From: Stagnihabitans lacustris
Lineage (GTDB): Bacteria; Pseudomonadota; Alphaproteobacteria; Rhodobacterales; Rhodobacteraceae
Reading direction: 5' to 3'
Assembly: GCF_025950525.1 (NCBI RefSeq)
Contig: NZ_JAPDGS010000006.1
Coordinates: forward strand, 1-64,000
Length of the DNA: 64,000 nucleotides
Shown here: one piece after another, positions 17,878-27,614 of the stretch
Numbering within the stretch: the stretch's first letter is position 1
Layout of the letters: every line of letters starts with the position of its first letter
Notes under the pieces: generated by a model
Told to the model about the DNA's origin: nothing
Seen by the model: the letters and a program-made list of their open reading frames with translations, nothing else
Databases searched by the model: none
Translations under genes and position numbers: made by a program

Positions 17878-20800
17878 TCACGAGATCACGAAGCTTGCCG
17901 CCTCTAGGGCCAAGCCGCTTTGCAGCTGGGCAAAGACCACGGCATCGACCCCGCCCACCCCATCGACATCGAAGGACAGCCTGCCCGTGGCGCTGTCATA
18001 GATGACGCGGTCCAGCGCCTCTTCGGCCAGGCCGGTCAGGTTCACGACGAAGCTGTCCGCGGCCAGAACCCCCAACGCAAGCCCGGCAAAGTTGGCGTCG
18101 TTCAGCCGCAGATAGTCGCCCTCGCTGGCATTGAAATCAACGATCTGGTCGATGTTCAGACCCCCAAGCGCCGAAGCAAAGATGAACTGATCCGCCCCGC
18201 TGCCGCCGATCAGCACATCGGCACCCTGACCGCCGTTCAGCGCATCCTTGCCGGCGTTGCCCATCAGGACATCGGCGCCCGACCCGCCGTTCAGCGTATT
18301 GGCCGCGGCATTGCCGATCAGCACATCGGCCTGACCACTGCCGGTGACTTTCTCGATCCCGGTCAGCACATCGCCTTGCGCATCCCCGCCCGAGGCGCGC
18401 TGCACCCCCGCGCCATCGGCGTTCAGGTCCACCGTCACGCCACTGAGCGACCCGGTACAGCGCACCATGTCCAGACCCGCGCCGCCGTTCAGCACATCGG
18501 CCCCGGCGCCTCCGGTCAGGACGTCGTTGCCCAGCCCGCCTTCCAGCACATCGGCGCCCGCCCCGGCGATCAGCGTGTCATTGCCCGCCCCGCCCAGCAA
18601 GATATCCCGCCCATCGTCGCCCATCAGCACATCGGCAAGGGCGCCGCCGATCTGCGTGTCGGCCACTTCGGCGATCTTGACGGTGATCGTGCCCGCGGTG
18701 CGCTGGCTTGTGTCATCCTGGGTCGTCAGGGTCAGGACCGCCGTGCCAAAGGCATTGGCGGCCCCGGCATAGGTCACGGCCCCTGGCGCGTTCAGCCAGG
18801 CGTCGATATCGGCCGCCGTCCCGATCAGGGTCAGCGCCGCACTGCCCGACCCCGTCACCACCACGCCCGCCCCATCCAGGCCGACAAGGCTGCCCGCGCT
18901 GGCGCTGACCACGACCGCGATGGCTCCGACGCTGTCCAGATCACTGACGGTCAGCGCCGAAAGGTCCAGCGCCACTGCGCGATCCTCGGTTGCGCTGACA
19001 AAGGCGGGCAGGCCCAGGATCACCGGCGCATCATCGACCGGCGCCACGACGATATCGACCTGGCCCAGGATCAAGGCCCCCGTGCCATCATCCGCCGTCA
19101 CGGTCATCGCCACATGGCCATTCGCCTCGGCCAGCCCAAGATAGGACACCGCGCCGGGCTGAAGCAGCCAGGCGTTCAAGGCCGCCTCGCCGCCGGTCAG
19201 GGTCAGGACCGCGCTGCCAAAGCCCGCAACCGTGACCCCCGCCCCGCCAAGCGCCTGCAACTGGCCCGCGGCCACCGACAAGGTCAGGCTTAGCCCCGCA
19301 GCGGCATCGGGATCGCTCAGGCTAAGCCCCGAAAGGGTCAGATCCGAGATCAGATCCTCGGTCGCAAACACCGATTGCGGCAAGATGCCCTGCGGCAGGT
19401 CATTGACCGCGGTGATGTCAAGCATGACCTGTCCCAGGCTTGTTGGGCCCGTGCCGTCATCGGCCGCAAAGGTCAGGGTCACGGGGGCAGTGTCATTGGG
19501 CGCGCTGGTATAGGTCAACACGCCCGCAGTGTTCAGCAACAGGTCGATGGCCGCCATGGTCCCGGTCAGGGTCAGAACCCCGGTGCCGCCGCCCGTGACC
19601 AGAACCCCGGTGCCGCCCGGGGTCTCCAGCCGCCCGGCGCTGACCGACAGGGTCACGGTCAGGGGGGCCGTCGTATCCGGATCGGCCAGCGTCACGGCGG
19701 ACAGGTCCAGCGCAGAGCCCAAATCTTCGGTCACTGACAGCCGCGCCGGCAGGCCCGTCGCACTGGGCAGGTCGTTTTGCGCCGTCACCCGCAGGGACAT
19801 CGTGATCCCGCGCGGGGACACGTTTTCGCTGACGATCAGGGCGTTGTTCAGGTAACTGACGCTGATCGAGTCGACATCGCCATCCAGGTCAAGATCGGCA
19901 AACGACATGGCGCCGTCCGCGTGCCCATTCAACGGATTGTTCGCCCCGGTCTGCCGCGCAAAGCTTCCGGCCGTGCCCACAGTGCCATTGCGTTCATAGT
20001 TGGTGCCATAAGTCCGCGACGAGGTCAGGATATCCAGATCGCCATCGGCATCCACATCGACAAAGGTGGCCTTGGTGTTGGCGACGGGCATATTCGTAAA
20101 GGGCAGCGACGCCAGGGCATAGGCGCCCGAGGTCGCATCCGTGCCATTCAGCCACAGCCTGAAACCGGTTTCACTCACGCTTCCCAGCAAAAGGTCCAGG
20201 TCGCCATCCTGGTCGATATCCCCAAGGCTTGGCCGGTCCATAGCCGAGGTCGTCACCGCGGCAAAGGGGTTCCTTGAAACGGGCTGCAGGTTGAAGGCCC
20301 CCGCCGTGCCCTCACCGCCGTTGCGCCAATATTGCCCCTGGTCGTATCGCCCGTGACGATCATGTCGTCATCGCCATCCCCATCGACATCGGCAAAGGCC
20401 GCCGCCGCGTTGACCGGAAAGCTGCGTCCAAAGAAGGGCGAGTCTGTATCCTCAACGCGGGTGAATTTGCCCGGACTGCCCTCGGCCCCATTGCGCCAGA
20501 CGACGAAGTGTCCGGTGGCATAGGTGTTCACAAGGTCCTTGTCGCCGTCGCCATCCAGATCGACAAAGTTGGTCGACATCAGGACGGCGCCGTCATTGTC
20601 CATGGTCACGTTTTCCAGCGGGTTTGCCGCGCGGGAATACTCGTTGAACACGGGCTGGCTGGCGCTGCGCAACCCCAGATCCGCCCCCGATGCATCCACC
20701 AGGTTGACGTGCAGCGTCCGGATGGTGGCCGGGGCGTCCGAGGTGTTGGTGTAAAGCAGGTTCTGCGCCAGGGCATTGACCGCCTCGGTCCCGGCATCTG

Positions 20801-21098
20801 GATTGAACCGCACCATGAAGGGCGTTCCCGTGCCGCCGTAAACCGTCCCAAAGACCGTGCCGCCAAAGCTGACCTCGTTGCCCTGCGCGCTGATCTGGCC
20901 TGCGGCTGTGCCCGCGTTGCGGATGAAGATCCGGTCCTCGGCCAAAAGCCCCGAGACGTGAAAGCTGCCGCCGCCGAAATCGCTTTCGGCATCGCGAAAC
21001 ACCGGGGCGGTGGCGAAAAGCGGGCTGCCCTCGGCGGTCAGGCTGTTTTCGGCAAGGGTCCGCAAGACGGAATAGATCGACGAGGTCGGCGCGGTCAT
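17878..21098 (-). pseudogene. Large FG-GAP/cadherin-like/RTX repeat protein, split by one frameshift
   Basis: ATG 21098 (AGGA ribosome-binding site) begins MTAPTSSIYSVLRTLAENSL. The first 250 residues lead into FG-GAP/VCBS-type repeats with calcium-loop motifs such as DLDGDGDKDL, DVDGDGDDDM, DIDQDGDLDL and DVDADGDLDI. Near 20335-20338 (a run of four C) the frame shifts: RGNIGATAV should read RGQYWRNGGEG, a repeat of the earlier VVWRNGAEG. After it come three tandem domains of about 125 residues, each ending in an NDLP- or DDAP-type junction, then about ten RTX nonapeptides (GGAGNDTLI pattern) and a type I secretion-like C-terminus ending FVIS. The product would be about 1070 residues and secreted. 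No secretion genes are in the window. The frameshift could be a sequencing error in a homopolymer. Confidence 0.8.
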
Positions 21099-21413
21099 GG
21101 GAATATCCTTTTGGGAACGGGCACTTGAGCTTGGCGCGACCATGCGGGGGTGGCTGCGGGGTGGCAATTGAAATTAACCTTTTGTTCAGGAATTCTGGGG
21201 CCATGGTTGCTGCGGCGGCCTTGGGGGTGCGCCGCTGCCCTGCGGATGGGCAGAGGCTTGGCGCTCGATGTCTTTGGGGGACCCTTGCCCCGGGCCGGGG
21301 CGCGCCCGACTGGTTACGAAAATCTTGCGCCATCGCAAATTTCTTGCCCTTGGGTGAAACTTTTCGCGGCCCCGCCTCGTCCTCATGTGGTGCGAACCCC
21401 ATGGAGAACCCAG

Positions 21414-23288
21414 ATGACCGACCTCATTCACCTTTTTCCCTTCGATCAGGCGCCGGTGATGCGCGACCTTGGCGCCGGCGATGACCGCGCTATCGTCCAT
21501 GGGCCCAAGGGCGGACAGGTGCGGCTGTCCTTCACCTCGGCCGAGGTCGGCAATGGCAACAGCCTGGACGCCGGGCTTTTGGCGGGGCAGGACGGCGGCC
21601 TGGCGCTGCGGCTGCAGGCCGAGGATGCGACCGGCGCCCTGACCGGTCCGATCACGCGGCTGGACGACGAGGGCATCCGCTTTGAGGCCCGCGGCGGCAT
21701 CACCTTTGACGTGCGCGACCTGGTGTCCGGGGCGGCGCGCGGGTCGCTGTTCCAGACGGTGCAACTGGGCACGGACATGGGCGATGTCCTTGATTTTGCT
21801 GGCGCCTTCAAGCCGGTCTATGTCAATGCCGGGCGTGGCGATGATGTGGTGACGGGCGGCAAGGCCAATGACTTTCTGGTCGGAGGCGCGGGCCATGACA
21901 CGCTTTACGGCGGTCGGGGCGAGGACAGTTTCATCGGCGGTGCGGGCAATGACATGGTGCTGGGCGGCGACGGCGCCGACCTGTTCACCTTTGCGCCGCT
22001 GACCGACGGGATGGACAGCGTCGACCTGGGCGCCGGGCGTGATACGGTCATGGTGACGGCCGCGGCGGGGACGCAAGTGCGGCTGTCCTTCACCTCGGCC
22101 GAGGTCGGCAACGGCCGCGCGATGGATGGCGGCACGCTGGCGGGGCAGGACGGCGGTCTGGCCCTGCGCCTGGCGCAAGAGGACGCGGCGGGCATGCCGA
22201 TGGCCACGGCGGGGCGCTTTGACGACGAGGGCATCCGCTTCATGGCCTCGGCCGGGGTGACGTTCGATGTGCGCGACCTGGTGTCGGGCGCGGCGCGGGG
22301 CGATCAGTTCACTGGGGTGATCCTGGGCACCGAGGCGGGCGACCGCTTTCTGGAAACCGCCAGCACGGCGCAGCTTTACGTGAACGCCGGGGCGGGCAAT
22401 GACACGATCCGCACCGGGGCGGGGGCGGATTTCCTGGTCGGCGGGCTGGGCGATGACGTGATCGACGGCGGCCTGGGCGACGATCTGGGCCTGGGTGGGG
22501 CTGGCAACGACACGCTGTTCTTGTCGCTGGACGCCGGGGCAGACCGTTTCGACTTGGGCGATGGCGCTGATATCGCACGCATTTCGGCCTCGGTGGGCGG
22601 TCAGGTGCGGGTCAGCTTCACATCCTCCGAGGTTGGAAACGGTCGGGCGCAGGATGGCGGAACGCTGGCGGGGCAGGATGGCGGCCTTGCGCTGCGTCTG
22701 GCGCAAGAGGACGCGGCCGGCGCCGTCACGGGCCCGGTGTCACGGCTTGACGACGAGGGCATCCGGCTTGTCGCCTCGGTCGGGGTGACGTTCGATGTCC
22801 GCGACCTGGTGTCGGGGGCGCAGCGCGGCGACCAATTCGCCTTGGTGCAGCTGGGCACGCTGGGGGCCGACCGGATCGACGAGACCACGACGGGCGGTTC
22901 GATCTATGTCAACGCCGGGCAAGGCGACGACTGGGTGATGGGCGGCAAGCGGTCCGATTTCCTGGTCGGCGGTGCGGGGGCCGACAGCCTGATGGGCGGG
23001 CGTGGCGCGGATACGGTGTTGGGCGGCGCGGGCAATGACAGCCTTGCGGGCGGAGAGGGGGCGGATGTCTTCCTCTTTACCGGCAGCGACGGCATGGACC
23101 TTGTGGCCGATTTCGCCTCGGGCCTGGACATGATCGACCTACGCAGCCTGGGCGCGGTGGGTCTGATGCAAACCGTGACGACCGAGGGCCTGCGGCTGGA
23201 GATCGACCGGACGGCGGACGGGGTGGCCGATCTGACGATCCTGCTGGAAGGGGTGACGTCGCTGCGTGCGGGTGATATCTGGATGTGA
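21414..23288 (+). CDS. RTX-type calcium-binding protein built of three long tandem repeats
   Basis: A 624-residue secreted-type protein starting MTDLIHLFPFDQAP after a GGAGA ribosome-binding site. It consists of three repeats of about 185-190 residues. Each has a 75-residue module that opens QVRxSFTSxEVGNG, contains LAGQDGGLALRL and DDEGIR, and closes TFDVRDLVSGAxRG, followed by a block of RTX nonapeptides (GGAGNDxxxGG). The last repeat runs into a C-terminal secretion-type tail. The RTX parts bind calcium outside the cell; the 75-residue module is unfamiliar to me. It is divergent from the other RTX gene, 315 bases apart, suggesting shared control and export by a type I system encoded elsewhere. 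Confidence 0.82.
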   Translation: MTDLIHLFPFDQAPVMRDLGAGDDRAIVHGPKGGQVRLSFTSAEVGNGNSLDAGLLAGQDGGLALRLQAEDATGALTGPITRLDDEGIRFEARGGITFDVRDLVSGAARGSLFQTVQLGTDMGDVLDFAGAFKPVYVNAGRGDDVVTGGKANDFLVGGAGHDTLYGGRGEDSFIGGAGNDMVLGGDGADLFTFAPLTDGMDSVDLGAGRDTVMVTAAAGTQVRLSFTSAEVGNGRAMDGGTLAGQDGGLALRLAQEDAAGMPMATAGRFDDEGIRFMASAGVTFDVRDLVSGAARGDQFTGVILGTEAGDRFLETASTAQLYVNAGAGNDTIRTGAGADFLVGGLGDDVIDGGLGDDLGLGGAGNDTLFLSLDAGADRFDLGDGADIARISASVGGQVRVSFTSSEVGNGRAQDGGTLAGQDGGLALRLAQEDAAGAVTGPVSRLDDEGIRLVASVGVTFDVRDLVSGAQRGDQFALVQLGTLGADRIDETTTGGSIYVNAGQGDDWVMGGKRSDFLVGGAGADSLMGGRGADTVLGGAGNDSLAGGEGADVFLFTGSDGMDLVADFASGLDMIDLRSLGAVGLMQTVTTEGLRLEIDRTADGVADLTILLEGVTSLRAGDIWM

Positions 23289-23298
23289 TATCAAGACA

Positions 23299-23334
23299 TT
23301 GACCGGGGCAGGCCATCCGGCTTGCCCCGGTCAA
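23299..23334. terminator. Strong bidirectional terminator hairpin
   Basis: TTGACCGGGGCAGGCC at 23299-23314 pairs with GGCTTGCCCCGGTCAA at 23319-23334 around a four-base loop, giving a 16-bp stem with one G-U pair. It begins 10 bases after the RTX gene stop and lies between convergent genes. Confidence 0.75.
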
Positions 23335-23514
23335 AGTCACAGGCCAAGACCTTGCGTCCCGGCGCCCGAATGGAACCGCCGCCGGCCGCCCGAACCACCC
23401 TGTTGCGGATGTTCCGGCCGCAGAACCCACAGCTTGGCGGACATCCCCCCGGCGCAAGATGGCCATGCCCAAGACCGGGCCTGCCTGACCCGGGACCCCG
23501 CGCGCTTGGCCCAA

Positions 23515-25662
23515 TCAAGAGGCCAGGCGATAGGGCACGGCGGCGGATTTCGTCAGGCGGAAGGTCTTGATCGTCGACAAGAGTTCGTTCGACCTTTCGC
23601 GCAGCGACATGGCGACGGCGGTCGCCTCTTCGGCCACGGCGGCGTTTTGCTGGGTCACATTGTCCAGCGCCTGAACGCCGCTGCTGATCTCGGTCAGGCC
23701 GCGCACCTGTTCATTCGCCGAGGCGGAAATCGAGCTGAGCAGTTCGGACACCTCGCGCGCACGTTCGAAGATCTGGCCGAGGCTGGCCCCGGTCTGGCGG
23801 ACGCGACCGCTTCCGGCCTCGACTTGCGTGTTGCTTTCGTTGATCAGGCTGCGCACCTCGCCCGCGGCGGTCGCGACCCTTTGCGCCAGGCCCCGCACTT
23901 CAGAGGCCACGATGGAGAAGCCGCGCCCCGCCTCGCCCGCGCGGGCGGCCTCGATCCCGGCATTCAGCGCCAGAAGGTTGGTCTGGAAGGCAATATCCTC
24001 GATCGCGCCGATGATCTGGCTCATCTTTTGGCTGCTGCTTTCGATGCCGCTGACCGCAATGACGGCCTCTTCGACGACATTCACGCCGCCCTGGGCCAGA
24101 TCGCGGTTGGCGCGGCTGGCGGTATCGGCCGCCTGGGTGCGGTCGGCGGTTTCGCCAAGGCTCGCGCTGATGCCCGACAGCGACTGCGCCGATTCCGCCA
24201 GGGTCGCTGCCTGGGTTTCGGTTCGCCGGGCCAGGTTGCCCGCCAGTTCCGAAATCGATTCAGCATCTTGCCGCACGGTCATGGCCACCTCGCCCAGGCC
24301 ATGCAAGGCGCCGTTCAACCGCGTCAGGGCCGTGTTGTAAGCCTCTTTCAGGATGCGGTAATCCTCGGGGAAAGGCCGCCCCTCGGCGGTTTCGATGGCC
24401 TGGGTCATGTCGCCCGCAGCCAAACGCTGGATCGCGCCCTCGATCGTGCGGACCACGGCGTCCTGATCGGCCTTGGCCGCGGCGGTCGCCTCTTGCAGGC
24501 GTGACCTTTCAGCCATGAACTCTTTCAACACCGCAACGGCGCGCACCATTTCTCCGATCTCGTCCTTGCGGTGCTGATCGACCACCACGAAATCGGTATC
24601 CGTCCGCGCGATGCGTTCCAGGCTTTCGGTCACGCGACGGATCGGGCGCACAAAGCTGCGCGCCGCGAGGGCCGAGACGGCCAGGGTTGCCAGGATGGCC
24701 ACGATGGCGATGCCAAAGGCGATATTGCGCGCCGTTTGCAGTTCGCCAAAGGCGAGAGCGGCCGGGAAGGACACCAGCACCGTCCAGGGAGCGCCTTGAA
24801 GGTTGGTTTCGACCTGGCCCGACACGAACTGGATCTCTTCCTTTCCGGCGCTGGGCAGGATGCCCAAGCTGCCCTTGGGATTGCCCGCAATCGCGGCCAG
24901 GATATCGGGATCGACCGGTTGGCCCTGCAAGGCGTGATCGGGGTGCGACACCCATTTTCCATCGCTGGAAATCAGCATCACCGAACCGCCATCCAGGGGC
25001 GACAACTGGCCCAGACGGTCGCTGAGGGCGGCCAGACTGGTGTCATAGGTCACGACGCCAACCGCGGCGCCGTCGCGGCGGATCACGGCGCTGGAGGTCA
25101 CCATAAGCACCTGTTTGCCATTAATTTCGAAGGCATAGGGCTCTGTCAGGATGGATTGGTTCGCGGTCATCACCGGCGTATACCAGACCCCCACATCGGG
25201 GGCGGCCATGTCCAGCGCCATCATCTCCAGCGCGTTGCCCGCGCCGCGGTAGACATAGGGCACATAGCGCCCCGCGGGGTCGGCGCCGGGTTGGCCGACA
25301 AAGCCCGAATCAGCCCCCTCCATCACATCGGCCTCAAGGGCGATGGCCATGCCGGTGGCCTTGGGATTGGCCGCGACCTGGTCATGAAGCCATTGCAGCA
25401 GCGCCGCGCGCGTCATTCCGGGCTGTCCGATCAGCGTCGCGATCGTCTCGCCGCCCGCCCGCGTCACACCCAAAAACTCTGAGAATTCATAGGATACCAG
25501 GCGGGCGATGCTGTCGGTCTCGGCCACGGCAAGGTCGCGTGCCTTGTCCGACGCGGTCTGGTGCAGGCGCGGATAGACCAGGCCCGCAAAAAGCAGCGGA
25601 AGCGACAGCGCGATGGCCAAAGCCCCAAGCATGAGTTTGTTTTGCATGTTGAAATGAAGCAA
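23515..25662 (-). CDS. Methyl-accepting chemotaxis protein with Cache sensor domain
   Basis: A 715-residue transmembrane chemoreceptor. A hydrophobic N-terminal segment (residues 8-32) is followed by a periplasmic dCache-type sensor (about 40-300, with WYTPVMTANQSILTEPY), a second membrane helix (about 308-332), a HAMP linker, a second helical region, and a cytoplasmic signalling domain whose tip reads DIAFQTNLLALNAGIEAARA. It reports an extracellular small molecule to CheA/CheW. I place the start at TTG 25662 because a perfect AGGAGG lies 6 bases upstream; ATG 25647, five codons later, would sit 21 bases from it. No che genes are nearby. The ligand is unknown. Confidence 0.85.
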   Translation of the reverse strand: MLHFNMQNKLMLGALAIALSLPLLFAGLVYPRLHQTASDKARDLAVAETDSIARLVSYEFSEFLGVTRAGGETIATLIGQPGMTRAALLQWLHDQVAANPKATGMAIALEADVMEGADSGFVGQPGADPAGRYVPYVYRGAGNALEMMALDMAAPDVGVWYTPVMTANQSILTEPYAFEINGKQVLMVTSSAVIRRDGAAVGVVTYDTSLAALSDRLGQLSPLDGGSVMLISSDGKWVSHPDHALQGQPVDPDILAAIAGNPKGSLGILPSAGKEEIQFVSGQVETNLQGAPWTVLVSFPAALAFGELQTARNIAFGIAIVAILATLAVSALAARSFVRPIRRVTESLERIARTDTDFVVVDQHRKDEIGEMVRAVAVLKEFMAERSRLQEATAAAKADQDAVVRTIEGAIQRLAAGDMTQAIETAEGRPFPEDYRILKEAYNTALTRLNGALHGLGEVAMTVRQDAESISELAGNLARRTETQAATLAESAQSLSGISASLGETADRTQAADTASRANRDLAQGGVNVVEEAVIAVSGIESSSQKMSQIIGAIEDIAFQTNLLALNAGIEAARAGEAGRGFSIVASEVRGLAQRVATAAGEVRSLINESNTQVEAGSGRVRQTGASLGQIFERAREVSELLSSISASANEQVRGLTEISSGVQALDNVTQQNAAVAEEATAVAMSLRERSNELLSTIKTFRLTKSAAVPYRLAS

Positions 25663-26498
25663 ACTGATCCTCCTTGGGGGATTTGATGGCAACCTTTCGG
25701 TTCGTCTTCCGGCCCAGATATGCCCCGCAAAACTTAAATTCGGGTTATGACCCCCGGGGCGCGGCGCGGATCGGGCCAAATCTTCCCCATGGGGAGGCAC
25801 GAAGGAAAGCCTGCCCCCGCTGCCCGGCCATGCCTTATCGCAATGCTTTGTTAAATAGTAAGAAAATGGACAGCCCCGATTGAGGTGGCCCCGCCTGTTG
25901 CTGCCCTGTAAAAGCCAAGCCATGATGTTGCTTTCCCCCGGACGACCCCGCTTTCGGCGCTGCCGGGCGACCGCTTTTCCACTGGCGCTGCCGGCCACAA
26001 GACCCACCACGCGCCAAAGGCCCCCGATGCCGTGGTCTGGCCCCTGAATACCAAGGGCGTAGTTTTGCGTCGCCACCACGTCATGCAAAAGCGCCAGATG
26101 CGGGCGGATCATCGGCAGGATGGGCGCGGTCTTGGTGGCATTGTTGCCAAGCGCGGCTTGGGGGGGAAATCTGCCGCGGTCGGCTGGACTCCGTGTTGGG
26201 GCATGTCGAGGGCGGCAATGCCCGCGGGTCAAAGTGACAAGCCCCGTGCAGGGCAATTCACCCCGCACCGGGTCCGCAAAACCACCGCCCCGGAAAGGGC
26301 CAGCCACAGCGGCCTGACAGCAATTCACCACGGTGAAGAAAGAGGACTTCGCCCGCGCGGCCCGTTCCCGCGGACTTTGCCAAATATGGAAAAGCAGTCT
26401 TCCCAAAGAGCGAAGGCCAGTCTTCCCAAGGAGCGGTTGGTATCCCTTGCCGTCCCGGGCGGGGTATATTTCACCCCGAACGCTGCAAATCCTCTGAC
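25663..26498. other. Long intergenic region
   Basis: About 830 bases separate the chemoreceptor start from the WYL-regulator stop. The part next to the chemoreceptor (about 25720-25880) is noticeably richer in A and T and probably contains its promoter, but I cannot pick out a certain -35/-10 pair. Elsewhere I see no gene on either strand: the open frames have no ribosome-binding site and no recognisable protein. A pair of 18-bp direct repeats lies at 26395-26435. Confidence 0.4.
26395..26435. repeat. Pair of 18-bp direct repeats
   Basis: CAGTCTTCCCAAAGAGCG at 26395-26412 recurs at 26418-26435 with one substitution, 23 bases start to start, which is close to two helical turns. It lies in the non-coding region downstream of the WYL gene. 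Confidence 0.7.
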
Positions 26499-27476
26499 CT
26501 AGGGCAGAGCGACGAAATCGGTCCGACGGTGATCGGCCACCCTCTGCGCCAGGGCCTCGGGGGCCAGGACCTGCACCTGGTCGCCCCACAGATACAGGTG
26601 CCAAACCATCTCCAGCCAGCCCGAGGCGGTAAAGCGCAGGGTCAGCGACCCATCGGCCTCGTCCGTCATCTCTTGCGTCGGGTGGAACAGGAAATCCCGC
26701 GCCGTCACCGCGGCCTTCGGGGTGAATCGCCAGACCACCTCGCCGTATTCGTCTTCGGCGTAATAGCTGCCAAAGGCGCGGGCGGCATGGGTGGCCAGGT
26801 CAAAGCCGGGATCGCGGGCGAAACTCGTGGCCTCCAGCCGGGCGCCCTCGATCCGGTCCAGCCGGTAATGCTGCATCCGGCTTTCGCCGACCTCACGCGC
26901 CACCAGATAGCGCCGCGTGCCCAGCAACAGCCCATGCGGCTCCAGCCGGCGCGGGCGGCCGCTATAGGTCAGGCTGATCACATGCGGCCCCTTCAGCGCC
27001 TCGGAGATCAGGCCCAGCAGGTCGGGCGCCACCCGCACGGCAGGCCCCGGGCGCGAGGCAAAGCCATGGGCCTCAAGGACCGCTTCGGCATCTGCCTCGG
27101 CGCGGCGGGCATGGGGGCCGGGCATCGAGGCCAAAAGCCGGTCGCGCAGACCCGCCAAGGCGCGGACATCGGTCACGGCGCCCTCACGTTCGGCGCGCTG
27201 GATCGCCAGGTTCAGTGCGATCAACTCGCTATCGCGGATGCCTTGGGCCAGCATCAGCCGCGCATGATCGGCCCGCAGCTTCCAGAACTTGCGGCGGTCG
27301 TCATCGGTGCGCGTGATGCAGTTCGGAAAGGTCTCTTCCAGCGCCTTGGTCATGCGCTGCGCGGTGCGGCGGTCGACGCCAAAGGTCTCTTCGATCTCGG
27401 TCAGGCTGACGCCGGCATGGCGGGCGCTGGCCATTTCGGCCAGGCGCAGAAGGTCGGTGGCTTTCTGGAAGGACAT
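26499..27476 (-). CDS. WYL-domain transcriptional regulator
   Basis: A 325-residue regulator with an N-terminal DeoR/HTH_11-type DNA-binding part (about residues 5-60: LLRLAEMASARHAGVSLTEI, then VDRRTAQRM) and a central WYL domain (about 140-225, with YSGRPRRLEPHGLLLGTRRYL and HYRLDRIEGARL). It ends in a WCX-type region. WYL proteins often respond to ligands or nucleic acid fragments, and some govern DNA damage or phage defence genes. Here no target is evident: the neighbouring gene is a divergent ProC-like reductase. Start 27476 is chosen because it directly precedes the HTH; a start 15 codons upstream is possible. Confidence 0.85.
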   Translation of the reverse strand: MSFQKATDLLRLAEMASARHAGVSLTEIEETFGVDRRTAQRMTKALEETFPNCITRTDDDRRKFWKLRADHARLMLAQGIRDSELIALNLAIQRAEREGAVTDVRALAGLRDRLLASMPGPHARRAEADAEAVLEAHGFASRPGPAVRVAPDLLGLISEALKGPHVISLTYSGRPRRLEPHGLLLGTRRYLVAREVGESRMQHYRLDRIEGARLEATSFARDPGFDLATHAARAFGSYYAEDEYGEVVWRFTPKAAVTARDFLFHPTQEMTDEADGSLTLRFTASGWLEMVWHLYLWGDQVQVLAPEALAQRVADHRRTDFVALP

Positions 27477-27614
27477 CGCGGCCTCATGACAGGATTTGCC
27501 ACCCTTATGCCACATCAGGGCCCGCCTGGCGATGATCTTCTTGGCCGGTTTTGAAGAGCGGGGCCTTGACGAAGCCGGGGCGGCGCCCGACACCGGGGCA
27601 ACAAGGGAGGTCAC

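Noticed and set aside
18180..18640. Short regular repeats that could look like a CRISPR array
   Set aside because: They are nonapeptide-coding RTX repeats inside a gene, with no spacers of constant length and no cas genes.
25720..25760. Sigma-28 type promoter for the chemoreceptor
   Set aside because: The expected TAAA and GCCGATAA elements are not present at the right spacing.
25663..26498. Possible gene in the chemoreceptor upstream region
   Set aside because: Open frames have no ribosome-binding site, no domain and different composition from neighbouring genes.
23515..26604. Reading the chemoreceptor as a 1029-residue protein
   Set aside because: Residues before 25662 show no domain and the membrane signal begins right after the AGGAGG-supported start.
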